Shown here: in pieces, positions 30,899 to 48,270 of the stretch
Position numbering within the stretch: the first letter of the stretch is position 1
How the letters are laid out: every line of letters begins with the position of its first letter
Assembly (NCBI GenBank): GCA_963989245.1
Contig: OZ022339.1
Span: 61,210,853 to 61,274,852 of the forward strand
Length of the DNA: 64,000 bases
Source: Nansenia antarctica
Taxonomy: Eukaryota > Chordata > Actinopteri > Argentiniformes > Microstomatidae
Direction: 5' to 3'
Made by a program: the position numbers and the translations under genes
Notes under the pieces: generated by a model
The model's database searches: none
Told to the model about the DNA's origin: nothing
The model's input: only the letters and a program-made list of their open reading frames with translations

Positions 30899-31851
30899 TG
30901 GGACATCTGCTCCATGCTCACTTCTCAGCGACATACTGTATGCTCTCCCCTGTTATGCCCTCATTATTCAGCTGACAGATGGCCTCAATCAGAGGTGTGC
31001 TTGTCAATAACATTGACGTACAGTACAGTATAACCCCCAATTGTCAAAAATGTGCTAGTTGACAACCCAGGCCCAAAGACATCTATTGGCTTTCAAAGCA
31101 CTGCAGACCTCTTTCCTCACACCCCAAAGGGCTGTGAGTGTGCTGGACATCAGAGGTTTGTAGATGGCTGACGCACAGGCACAAACCCATGTAAAACATT
31201 ATTAAGCTGTTACTGTAGCTTGTGGTCTGCAAAAGTACTGCTGAGAGAGAGAGGTGTTGCTTTTCCTGGTGTTTGTTAGTTTGCAAGTGTCTATGGAAGG
31301 GGTGGCTTACTGTTAACATCTACTTCATTGTTCTTTCTTTCAGTTGAACCTATTCTGCAATGATAGTTACCATGGACACCAAGCTTCCATGACTTTCTCC
31401 ATAGGCAGGTCATTTTCTAGTGAGGGTTGACCAACTTGTGTTGGATATTTAAAAATGAATGTCCAACTACTCATAATAATAATAATGCTAATATCATACA
31501 TAATTAGTCATGTTAATTGCCGGTTATTGGTGGCAATAAAGTAAAAAAATGTATAATGCATAATTAGTATCCTGTTAGTGTCACAGGGTTGACTGTCAAA
31601 TGGAAAATTATACTGTACGAGATACACTTATCCAATCCTCCAAAACTTAATGATGTGTCATTAGGAATCTCAAGTAGGTTACTAACTTACTGTACATGCT
31701 GTTCATGTTGTATTATCGTTGGATAGCAATTAAGTGCAAGCTTTATACAGTATGTCAACCAATATTGTGAATGGGTTGCTCGGGGAGTCGACAAACAAAA
31801 TCAACAGCATACTTCACATGGGTTCATGACATGTCCTCAGCACCAGGGACC

Positions 31852-32069
<218 letters not shown>

Positions 32070-33604
32070 CAGTGAAGCCAGGTAATTTTCTGGACAGTCT
32101 GATTAGACGTCTTTCTGTGCTGTCCTTTTGGGGGTTGCACAGTACTTTCTTCAAAGCCTGAAATCAATCTTCAGTCATTTGACCTGCGAGCTGCAGCAAC
32201 ACAGTGTGATGGCGATAGAGCGAAGAATTTCATAATTACTTATTGGCTTATAGAGAAACACACAGCTCTGGCCACAACTACTGTTCATTTTCAAAAAGCC
32301 TGCCAAAACCACAGGGTTATCTGTTGTCTGTGTGGGCACTACATCTATTATCTGTCCAGGGTCCGGAAAATGTTCTAACATAAATTTGGAGCTCCAAAGA
32401 TTCTCCACCAGTCCTACAACTTATCCTCAAATATATGCTCTATTTTCAGAAATTACAAAAATAGCCTTTCATTGCTTGTCTATGTGGTTTTGAATTATGC
32501 ATCTTTACGCGTGGAACATTGTAACATTTGCTCACATCCTCTCTGGATATCCCTGAGCATATAAAGAATGATTTCTCAATCCAGCTGGAAAGGTCAAGCA
32601 ATATTGATCCATCTCTGAAGACACAATAATGTCAGTCTCCAATGCTCAGAGCAGAAATGGTCCCAAATGTTGGAATCATGCTTAGCATTGTTGCTGCGCA
32701 ACTCATATTAAAGTCTCCTCTGGTCCATAGACCACGTTGTTTCAAGTTAGAGTCGGTTAAATATGTGTTGTAAGCCTAATTTTCTCTGTAAATATGATCA
32801 CTTCTTCATCTTTATTTGGAGAGTGAAGTTTGTTTTAGTTGTTATATTAATGTTGCTTTCCAATACAGGTTTTAATAAATGTATTGTCTTAAAGTCGTTT
32901 TTTATCGACTTTTAACAGGGGAGGACTGGAGATGAGGGGTGTGGGAATGTGCGCGTCTTGTTGAGAGTCGGAAGTATCTGCCCCGGGCGCCGTTGGAGGT
33001 GAGACGCGCTACACTTGTAATAGCTGTTGTTGGTTTAAGCCTTTGGTACGTGCTGTAGACTTTATCGCTGAAAGAAAATTGTCCAGTGTGTGAGCTAGGC
33101 TAAGCTGTACGTAAGCAATAGGCCTAAGCATCGGCAAAGAGGACGCCTTTGGAGAGGCGAGAGGATGCTCATCGAACGCAGCGTCATCACAACTCTTTTC
33201 CTAAACCCACAGGTTGGCGCTCGGAGAACGACGTGAGATTTTGTTATTTACATAAGAACTTTTAAACTCCGCACCGTCTGCACTGTACATTGTGGTGTAG
33301 TAAATACATCGATGTATATATTTTACGCGCAAAAGTGGACGACGTCATGTTTCTATTCTGGTGAATAAAAATACATCGGACTGCGTGAGAGGAGCTGTGG
33401 AAGCAACTGAGCGTCGGATAACAGACATTTCACAATGACAGGTGCGTGCACAGCTGTTGATTCATCGAGGTAAACTTGCCTAATTTTCTTTGTGGCTTCA
33501 TTCGCTCTCCAAACTGTATTGAGTATAGAGTTTTTGTCTTCGTCATGAACTTATCCCCCCCTCCTCTGAAACGAAAGACAGAAGGTGAACATTGTGCGTT
33601 CAAT

Positions 33605-33708
33605 ATGTAGCGATGCTGCTGCAGCAGCGGGTCCCTCCCACCTGTTCCACGGTGACAACACCATCATGGCTTGTCGGAGCGGCTGCTGCCTGGGCTCCGG
33701 GCCGCTGA
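33605..33708 (+). promoter_or_regulatory. Upstream start codons before kcnk13: start-stop element and overlapping uORF
   Basis: An ATG immediately followed by TAG lies at 33605-33610. A second upstream ATG at 33613 opens a 31-codon frame that ends at 33708, 43 bases inside the main coding sequence and out of frame with it. If the 5' UTR is colinear here, both would lower initiation at 33666. Whether this region is in the mature transcript is not visible from sequence. Confidence 0.4.
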
Positions 33709-35667
33709 ACGAGGACAACGCCAGGTTCCTGCTGCTGGCGCTGTTCATAGTCCTCTACCTGCTATGCGGCGCCGCTGTCTTTTCAGCACTGGAGCAGCCG
33801 ATGGAGCGAGAGGCGAAGGATCGCTGGGCGCAAAGGTTCGAACAGTTCAGTCAAAAGTACAACCTGAGTAAGATCGAGCTGAACAACTTCCTTAGGAACT
33901 ACGAAGAGGCGAACGTGGCAGGTATCCGTGTGGACACGATCCGACCTCGATGGGACTTTACCGGCGCCTTCTACTTCGTGGGCACCGTGGTTTCAACCAT
34001 TGGTGAGATTTTGTTTTGTCTTGTCCCTAATCACCATCACACTTACAGTTCCTGAATATAACATGATAAATAATCGTTTTTATAACGGATGAATAATATA
34101 ATGTGACAAGCTTTTTCAACTTTAAAGGTGCAAATCGGGCCTAATACTGACATCTTATTCTGCTCTTATCGTCAATAAGATTTTGACGTATTGTGATATT
34201 ACAATAAAAATGTAGACATTACATAAAGTCTAACTGTTCGAGGAGAGCCCCTTCAATTAACGCAATAAGGGCTAATTGCGCTGCAGTTAAACTCGTCCCA
34301 AAGACGCCTGCATATTACCTACTGTAGATAAGACCCTGTGTTGTAAACACAAAGTCATGGGGAGTGTTTTTATGGCACAAAAGAGTTCATCTTTGTCCCT
34401 TTATAGCTCAGTAAACACAGCTAAGAGCCCTTATATGTCCCTACTTTATTATGTCAACATTGGATTAAGAATTCAGCCAATTTACAATCTATGTGTATTC
34501 ATCTCATACTAAACTATGATCAATCTAATATCCGCATTTCTCCGAAATGTTATTGGATTTAAAATGTGATACAAGATTAAAACCACTCCATCGCTGTATT
34601 GTTGGTAAGGTGTCTTTACACCCCAAATGCATTGGTTTAATAATGAATGGAAGTAAATGGAAGGCCATTGTTAATCTCAAATGGTGTAGAATAGATGGAG
34701 AGTTCAGTATAGCTGAATGGAAGAATAACTAATTGTTTGAGCTATTGACCTCAGTCCATAACCCTATCAGAGACCAGGCAGTTAGAAATCTACAGGGAAA
34801 ATTCAACCTCTGATTATCATCACAGACAACGCTGTCAATTTGAATATTTAAATATGGAGAGTATGGTATAAGGTATAAGCAAAACCCCTTTAGTCTTGAC
34901 CTGCAATACGATATGACCTTTTACTGTTGGTGGGGCAACAACGATTGCCTATACAGAATCAGTATGAATGCAGGGTTTAGGTCAAGACACTGACCTCACA
35001 ATTGACATGCAAAGTAATGGATTGAAATCAGTACCTGACACTTTACAGAGACAGAGAGTGGGAGGACTGTAAAGGTGTTAGACCATGTTCGTGCTGGCCA
35101 TGATGCGAGGACCGGCTGTGTGGAAAAATGTGATTATATGTTTGGCCTGCACCAATCCACTCTTCTAAAATAATTCTTCCAAGATAATTGCATATAAATT
35201 AATCATCACATCGAGCAATGACATAATTGATTCGTGGAATCAATCCAGCTGAATTACCTACGTTAACACTGGGGGTGAGGTTGAGCAGAACGAGAAGAAA
35301 TAAATGATGAATTAAAGAGAATGATAGAGAGAGAGAGAGGTAGAGGCTGGTAGGTAGAGGTAGAAGGAGAAGAAACGAGTGTTAAACGCTGTCACCAATG
35401 GCAACCCGGTTACTGAAGAGGGGTATAGTGGCATTGTGCCGAGGATGAATAAGGGTGTACATTCACTCACTCACTCACTCATTCAGTTAAGCACCAGCAT
35501 CAACAGCATCAACAGCATCGGCACTAGATGATGTTCCTGTGTGTGTGTGTGTGTGTTTTTGTTTGTGGATCGTTATAACAGCTATGGATTAAAACTTTAA
35601 AAATAAAACAATAAAAAATCTAATCTATCTATACACACTCAGGCACACATACACACACACACACACA

Positions 35668-35710
<43 letters not shown>

Positions 35711-35722
35711 GTGTGCCCTTGG

Positions 35723-35765
<43 letters not shown>

Positions 35766-35886
35766 ATCAGATGTGTGTATCAGATAATCACACATTTTAA
35801 TCCATAGCTGTTATAACGATTAGAACATACACACACACACACACTCTCTTGCTCTCTCCAGTGTGTCCAGCATCCAGGGTTAGTGT

Positions 35887-35932
<46 letters not shown>

Positions 35933-37181
35933 ATGCGTGTGTATAGACAGATTAGATAATCACAAGTTTACATCCATAGCTGTCCTCCTGTTGTTCTTTA
36001 TAATAATTTCCTTCCTCATCTTTGTGCTCAGGGTTTGGTATGACGACGCCTGCCACCATCGGTGGGAAAGTGTTCCTCATGTTCTACGGCCTCATAGGCT
36101 GCGCCGCCACCATCCTGTTCTTCAACCTCTTCCTGGAGCGCGTCATCACAGTCATTGCTTTTGTCCTCAAGTTCTGCCACCAACGCCGCCGCCGCCGCAA
36201 AGCCGTGCTCCCTCAAAATGGCCGCCGCCTCTCCGAGGGGAGTGGCGGAAGAGGGGAGGGGCTAGCCGGTTGGAAGCCCTCTGTATACTGTGTGATGATG
36301 ATCCTGGGTGTGGCAGCCATCTTGGTTTCTTGCTGCGCCTCGGCGATGTACTCTGCCGTTGAGGGCTGGGGCTACCTGGACTCTCTCTACTTCTGCTTCG
36401 TAGCCTTTAGCACCATCGGGTTCGGGGACATGGTGAGCAGCCAGAGAGCCGCCTACGTGGGCCAGGCCACTGCCCACGCCTACCGGCTGGGGAACTTCCT
36501 GTTTATACTCACCGGGGTGTGCTGCATCTACTCCCTCTTCAACGTCATCTCCATCGTCATCAAGCAGGTGCTCAACTGGCTGCTGAGGAGGCTGGAGGCG
36601 CCATGCCGCTGCCCAGTGAGCGGGGTCCGTCACCCACATAGACACCCCCGCAGGAACATGGTAGTGCCGGGACACCTGCGTGGCCGCCGGGAACCCTCCA
36701 TCGAGACGGATGCCGTGAACGACAGCGAGGCGGACGGACGGCGGATGTCCGGGGAAATGATCTCCATGAGGGACTTCCTGGCAGCCAATAAGGTGAGAGT
36801 GAAAGTCGGTCACTAGCAGTAACTGTTGATAATAAATAATCTTGGGAGTGGCTGATGTCATAATAAACATGTCAATTCTAGAATGTGCTGACAATGTTCT
36901 CATATTTCGATGGTTGGTTCCATACTGTTTGTGCTCTTGGTTCAAGTTAGTGAGACTGCAACTGCAAGCTTGTGTTTAGAGAGAGCAAACAGTAACACTC
37001 CCTGTATTTCTTTTCCCCCTACAAGGTGAACCTGGCCATCATGCAGAAGCAGCTGTCAGAGATGGCCAACGGGCATCCTCGCCAGTCCGGCTCCAGCACG
37101 CGCCACAACGGCTTCTCTGGGGGCGTCGGGGCCCTGGGCATCATGAACAACCGCCTAGCAGAGACGAGTGTCGACAGATAG
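33666..37181 (+). CDS. kcnk13: Two-pore-domain potassium channel THIK-1 (KCNK13), 3 coding exons, 417 aa
   Basis: Coding exons are 33666-34002, 36032-36792 and 37026-37181, all with GT...AG introns and matching phases. The protein has the K2P plan. M1 is about residues 20-41. A first pore loop with TIGFG at 111-115 is followed by M2 (about 126-147). M3 is about 196-219, a second pore TIGFG lies at 240-244 and M4 is about 267-288. A sequon N66-L-S lies in the M1-P1 cap loop. LNEDNARFLLLA, GWKPSVY and the C-terminal IMNNRLAETS are THIK signatures. Proximity to psmc1 and calm1 favours kcnk13 over kcnk12. It is a plasma-membrane background K+ channel. The ATG at 33666 has A at -3 and G at +4. Intron 2 (36793-37025) splits a tail that I recall as one exon in mammals. 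Confidence 0.92.
35538..35932. repeat. Microsatellite block in kcnk13 intron 1 with a 26-bp perfect inverted repeat
   Basis: TG, CA and TC tracts alternate at 35538-35555, 35646-35708, 35727-35764, 35829-35846 and 35883-35931. Arms 35569-35594 and 35795-35820 are exact reverse complements over 26 bases and are separated by 200 bp. Confidence 0.85.
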
Positions 37182-37254
37182 GATGCCTAGACAGAGAGAT
37201 TAAGAGAGAGCTCCCTTGTACAAGAGATCTCTATCTCAATGGGGTGAATACATA

Positions 37255-37260
37255 AATAAA
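37255..37260 (+). terminator. Proximal poly(A) signal of kcnk13
   Basis: AATAAA 74 bases after the stop codon. It would give a very short 3' UTR. Confidence 0.35.
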
Positions 37261-38832
37261 AAAATAGGTAAAAGAGAGGACTGACGCGCCATCCCAGCCT
37301 TATCCAGCTGTCCATTCCAGGAGAACTATATGACCCTATCGACTTCATACATAACCAGAGGGGAAAAAACGTTGCCACCCACTACAATCCTCTCAGAGAT
37401 GCAAAACGATATGTTTGATGCACAATCTGCTTGGCTGGAGTCACACACATCTGGATCAGACTAGGCTACTGGAATGTGGTGGTAATGGACTCAGTTTCCA
37501 TAGTGACGGAAAGCTGCCCAAAAGACCTTGTAGCCAAGGGTTTTCAACTTTCCCTGGCCAGCATTTACCACCTCGATACCAACTGACGATCACAGCTATA
37601 ACAACATCCTATAAGTTCACTCTGACCTCTGGTCACGTTTTCTGTCGAATGTCGATGAATTACATTTGAAGTAATAACCTTACACAGGAAAATGTGTGTT
37701 TTTCTATTGTGTCTAAGAAACCACTGAGCATCAATAGGGACACATCGCCTGTAGAAAAGGAATGTATCCCTTCCCTCTTCCTTCTCCCAGACATTACACA
37801 ATAGGCGGCTGGATGCGACCGAGACTGACTATGAGCAAAAGAAAAAAGGGAGCAACAAAAGCCTTATTTCCATCAGTTCTAGTGGATATTCTCTGGCACT
37901 ATGCCCTCAAACACATCCTCAGACAAACCGGCTGCAGATATAAAAAAACACACAAACAAACAAAACAAAGGGGGACCTACTTATGAAACAAAACAGAGAA
38001 TATGGAGAATAAGAGATTCAATTTTTACTAGAAACTGTTAAATCTCTTGGTTCACGTAACACACAATATTCAAGCAACATAATGTAGGTAGCGGACAGAC
38101 CAACAATATGCCTCCCTACTTTACCGTATATACTGTATATGGGACTGGAATGATGTTGACATAAATGCAGTGAAAAGTCTGAGTCACTCTAGGTTAGGCC
38201 GATTTCAGGTGCTTTAAGCTAATTGTTCCCACCGAGGTGTGATGTTCTTGTTCTATTCTTAAACCCGAGAGACTGGAAGACATACGGACACATCTGTGAA
38301 AAGAGGGGCCGGCTGGCTGGCTGGTTATGCGGGCTACATTATACATAAGGTCGGGAGAGAGGGGCGAAGTGCTGAACGCACGCCTCTTTACATTCTTTGT
38401 GAACGCATCAGAAAAGACTTTCAAATTACATGGTGAGACTCCCACTGCCTCCTGCTGTTAAGCCACTGATCTTAGTGCTTCGTGCTGGGGTTTCGAATTG
38501 ATGGTGTATGCCTTCCCTGCTACAATACCTCAGTTAACTCTGATAGCCCCGATTAAGTTGACAAGAAGCACAACGAGAAGACGATGGGGGTCTGAATACA
38601 AACAGCTGATATGTTGTGATATTTTTGTACAAAATGGCGATCTAATGAATGTAGTGATCAACTGAAACGGTTATACGAGATACTGAGCAAAGGCTAGAAA
38701 TGTTGCTTGTCAGTTTAAAGATGGTTGCTGCTTTCTTATTTCATCCATTCAAAACAATCAATGTACAGTATTACTCGCTGACTATACCATTGACAAACCA
38801 ATTACAACTGTTGAATACTATTCAAAATTATG

Positions 38833-38838
38833 AATAAA
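38833..38838 (+). terminator. Distal poly(A) signal candidate of kcnk13
   Basis: AATAAA followed about 20 bases later by the GU-rich 'tgtctggtggtcttc'. It would give a 3' UTR of about 1.67 kb. Confidence 0.4.
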
Positions 38839-39039
38839 TATGAATGTATCCTGTCTGGTGGTCTTCTTCATGTTTTATAAGGTCGTCTTATTACCTGAAT
38901 GTAGACTACATCATTATTTTAAATGCTAGTTATTTATAACATCACACAAAAGGCTGTAATCTTATACTGTATACTGCCATGAAACCTTGACCTAAATTGC
39001 ATAGACTAGACCACAGGCTACCTATTAAGTATATATTAC

Positions 39040-39041
<2 letters not shown>

Positions 39042-39072
<31 letters not shown>

Positions 39073-39077
39073 TGTAT
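39042..39077. repeat. (TATG)n microsatellite
   Basis: About eight tetranucleotide units. Confidence 0.9.
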
Positions 39078-39285
39078 TATATATATGTATTATATGTATT
39101 ATTCAACTTCAGCAGGCTGTCGTTATAAAAGATACTTGGTTTCTATGGAGAAGATCACACTGTTTAGGTTGAGACAGAGACAAAGTCTAGAGCCAGCTAG
39201 CTCACTCTAACACACTGACAGAGAGTAACAATGATAGGCTAATGGAACATCTCCTAAAGGAGAGAAAAACAGCCATGGAGCTCAC

Positions 39286-39529
39286 ACTCTCACTCTCCCT
39301 TTCTCTCTCTTGATAATTCTCTCTCTCTCCCCCTCCCTCCCTCTCTCCAAATTTCTCGCAATCTTTCTCTTCCTCTCTCTTTCCCATTCTCTCTCCCCCA
39401 CCCCCTCCCTCTCCGAAACTCTCTCCCCATCTCTCTCTCTCTCTCTCCAAATCTCTCTCCCCATCTCTCTCTCTCCAAATCTCTCTCCCGATCTCTCTCT
39501 CTCTGTCTCTCTCACTCTCTCTCTTACCC
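39286..39529. repeat. CT-rich minisatellite
   Basis: Variants of 'ctctctccccatctctctct' and 'ctctccaaatctctctcc' recur. Arg/Glu-rich frames on the minus strand and Leu/Ser-rich frames on the plus strand are artefacts. Confidence 0.8.
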
Positions 39530-39540
39530 GAGGTGTTACC

Positions 39541-39757
39541 ATAGTGTTACCATATTGCACATATTATTGCACACTGCCATTAATGCACTAATACTATGGT
39601 CACTTTATTGTCACTTTGTGTTGCTTTTTATTACTTATTATTCAATTGTTGGTTGTTGCAGACTGCTGTTGTTGAGCGTGGAGCAAGATCCCAAAACATT
39701 TCACTATGGAAATTACAACTGTAGCCTATGCGATATCACATTTGATTTGATTTGAAA
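39541..39757 (+). mobile_element. L2-like LINE 3' end
   Basis: 'attgcacatattattgcac', 'tttattgtcactttgtg', 'gtggagcaagatccc..aacatttcac' and a (TTTGA)n end are the usual order of motifs in fish L2 3' UTRs. The copy contains no coding sequence. Confidence 0.55.
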
Positions 39758-40516
39758 ACCTAATCAATTAATCAACATTGGGCTCAGACAAAATACCAGA
39801 CGTACAGGTATGCGTCATTTTGCACAGAAATAACCCATGTGTCATTCATAAAACACTTGAATCATCAGCATATTACAATGTCATTATGAAGCATTTCATG
39901 AGGTTAAGAGCATTATGAAGAGGCAGGAGACATCCCATTAATACTGACTCTGTAGGCAAGTCAATGCACAGGGAGAATAAAGGCACTTCTGTCAATCCAA
40001 ACCATGCCCTAGTGTAGTTAAAAGAGGGAGAATTCCTCTCTTTAGAAAGCCTATTTGATTTAATTTTAAAGTAATAGTGCATACGGTCTTACATCAATGT
40101 CAGGATGCCTACAGGAGGCTACATCATTGTTATGAGAGCTGTCACTTGGGTACATCTTGTAAAATGATGCAGTTAATGTTATTCTTTAATGCATAATAAA
40201 TCTGCATGAGGAAAATTCTAATGCAATGTAATTACCTCAAACTAACATACTCAGTCATGCTGGTTGAAAGGCCATTGAAGTAGCAAGATGCTGCTGCACA
40301 GCATCAGGCTTTTTACACTAAATGACCTGCCTTGGGAGTCTTCTTTTCTGGATTTATCTGAATTTCTTGGGGATTTACTGCTGAATATCTTGTTGACCAC
40401 AACCAACGGAGAATTAGACGAGGAGCGGTTGAGTGAATCTGAGTTTAGTCTGGGTTTAGTACGTTCACGAGGGTACACGTTTCATCCGCGTTTGTCCTAC
40501 TTAACGTTCCGTAGCG

Positions 40517-40524
40517 TGACGTCA
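40517..40524 (+). promoter_or_regulatory. CRE/ATF site in the psmc1 5' region
   Basis: The perfect palindrome TGACGTCA lies 21 bases upstream of the psmc1 start codon, in a CpG-containing stretch ('atccgcgtttg', 'aacgttccgtagcg'). It matches the CREB/ATF consensus. Its position is at or just downstream of the expected transcription start. Confidence 0.5.
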
Positions 40525-40544
40525 ATTTAGTTCGACAAGAAACA

Positions 40545-45722
<5,178 letters not shown>

Positions 45723-45878
45723 CCTTTCACTTTTGACCCCCCTCCCCCTGTTCACTGAGGCTGTGTTAAAGAGAAGAAGGCGGTCTTGTCTTCTCTGTGT
45801 CTCCTCACAAGTTTTGATATATTTTGTGCATGTTACGTTTGGCTTCCCTTCGTTTAACTTGATGTAATCTCAAAAACC

Positions 45879-45884
45879 AATAAA
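45879..45884 (+). terminator. Poly(A) signal of psmc1
   Basis: AATAAA 157 bases after the stop codon, followed by TG-rich 'ctgctgtgggaaatactgtg'. Confidence 0.75.
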
Positions 45885-45904
45885 TACAATTCTGCTGTGG
45901 GAAA

Positions 45905-48240
45905 TACTGTGTTGAAATCATTTATTCAGTTTTTTGTGTTACTTGTGGAAATGTTTTTGCAAGCATTCACAAATGACTTTGTTTCACCTGCCATAGTACA
46001 TTGAAATGTGCCTCAACTCCTTCCATCTTTCTGTGGTAGAGGTAGCATTCATTGGTGTCTATTTCATATCCATATCCAATTGTGATTTATCTCTCAGGTT
46101 GAGTAATAACTTTACATTTTTTAATTTCTGAAAATAAATCACATTAATTATTCAAATTAGTTCCTTCACCGCATACTGCACCATTCTTGGAGCCAAGGAC
46201 CAGATTGACTCTTGGATGTTAGATATATGTGGATTTATCTCAGTTTTCCTCAGTCTCCTAACATGCTGATGTTATCATACAAGTATCTGTTCATTCTCAT
46301 TGCAAAGTGAGTGATTCTAAAGGCAGGCTAACAGAAATAGCCTGAGGGGGCTGCCTGTCCTGATGCTGAAATTAATTTCTCCCTTTCAGATTCCTTAAAA
46401 GAAGCTCTCTGCTAATTACTAGAATATTCCAACTGATTCCCTCCCACACACACTTGATGGCTGCACGGATGCACATGATTAAATCTGGGGGGTTATTAGA
46501 TGAGTAGAAACCACCCTAGCAGTAGCAGCACCCAGACACACAGCTAGAAGTTGACAGTAATTCTTGGGGTTTTGCATATTTCTCCAAAAGAATACATCAA
46601 ATGAATACATACATACAGTGGGTTGACATTTATGTGGATTTTTTTTTTTAGGCCTAACACCCCTATCCCCAACACACACCCACACACTATGAACCAGACA
46701 AGGCTCTCTAAACCAAAAGCTATGTCTATTCGATGGCTAAACTTTAAGTTTCTCAGGAACTGTTTTATTCTGTCCCTGATGGATTAAGAGCCCAACTAAG
46801 CCGCAGTTGCAGTTGGCCTGAAGTTTGACACGTAGAGAAAAGGCAACATTGATTTAATTCCCGTTGATGTGGGGCCATGTGTAAATTGGTTCTCAGCAGA
46901 AAGCCTCCTCAGCTCCGTTTGGGTTTGACTGAGTGAGAATGCTGCGGCATGCAGCACTGCTTTCACTCAACACTCTACATATTAAATCAGTCATGCATTT
47001 CAACTGCAACGTGCACATCGCAGCACATTCAGCAAACAGTAAAACACATTTAAGTCAAGCGTGGCATGGAGGGCTGGAGAGGGTGGGTGGATGGGTGGGG
47101 GAGCATTATAATGACACATTTGGCCTGTCAAATCAAATCTCTGTTTGAGAAATTCTCAGCCACCACCAAACAAGTGGGGCGATGATGGAGGTTGTTTCCA
47201 TATTCTGTGAAATGTCATGTTCATCTAATTTATTACTGTTTGTTATGTGTTTAAATATGCTATATGTAGATTGCAGGATGTGTCGTTTTACGGCTTGCTA
47301 TGTTACTGCTAAATGATGTCTTCATATTAATTACTTAATGACATTGCTAGGCCTACATACTACATTGACTGCTCACAGACCAAGACTCAAGAGTATGGAT
47401 GAATTAGCCTATGTATTACAGATTATTGGCCAGATATTTGCAGGGTAGACTCTAGCCTAGACATGCTTTTGATGAGGCCAAGTCTCAGATAAGATGTTGA
47501 AGAGTGTAGCAATGACATAGTTAAAATTCACAGTGTGCCACTCAAGGGAGAGGTGACCAATAGGGACAGAAAGAGGCTGTGCATGTAGTATGAGATATAT
47601 ACTTAAATAGTGTGGGGTACTGACCTTCATTTGCGGTGTGGGGCTATAGGTGGGTTGACCCTCCAGTGTGGCCTTAGCTGATGAAAAAGGGTTTCTCCTA
47701 GGAGTTTATAGGACTTCTCTACACATGCCAAGGACCACTAATCCGTTTTTAAATAAGGCTTTGAAAAAAAGGCTTAATTGCGGCGGCTTCATAGATTATT
47801 CAAAAACTTTAATTATTGCTCTGTCAGAGTTAGGAAAAATAACTGATTGGACTGATTGGATTTCTCTTTCGCTTGGGGCATAGGCAATTCTCATTGACCA
47901 CTAGATGTCACTTAGGTTTACAAGTTAATCACACTTACAAATAGATTGGACGGTTAGACACTGAATTTATGGTGATCACACTTGGTAACATGTTATAAAA
48001 CCCCAGGTCTTGTTATCAATAATTGAATCCATATTTTCGAATATGAACAAATTACAGAAGGGTACATGCCTCAATATAAGCACACGACCCTCAAATAGTG
48101 TATATGACTCAATTGATCTAAACCTAATTTGCTATAATGTAGGCCTTTTCTAGACACGGTCACTGCAAAAGTGTTCTAAAAGAATATTGAGGGCGCTTTG
48201 CCCTATTTAAACGACTGGAACCGCGCTCCATTCTTAAATT
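45905..48240. other. Intergenic region between psmc1 and calm1 (no nrde2)
   Basis: AT-rich, with no frame resembling the nrde2 gene that lies here in human and no recognisable transposon. Confidence 0.5.
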
Positions 48241-48270
48241 TCGTGTACGTCTAGAAATACTTTCTAGTAG

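Larger units (their letters stand above)
38860..40480. other. Intergenic region between kcnk13 and psmc1
   Basis: It contains a (TATG)n run (39042-39077), a CT-rich minisatellite (39286-39529) and a LINE 3' end (39541-39757). No gene is seen. Confidence 0.5.

Noticed and set aside
33585..33665. Earlier kcnk13 start giving 27 extra residues
   Set aside because: There is no in-frame ATG upstream of 33666, and the extra residues do not resemble THIK channels.
36262..36945. 227-codon minus-strand open frame
   Set aside because: It is antisense to kcnk13 exon 2, a by-product of its GC-rich codons.
33666..37181. kcnk12 (THIK-2) instead of kcnk13
   Set aside because: The N-terminus lacks the arginine-rich stretch of THIK-2 and LNEDNARFLLLA is closer to THIK-1. 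Adjacent psmc1 and calm1 also support kcnk13. The C-terminal GALGIMNNRLAETS is shared by both and does not decide.
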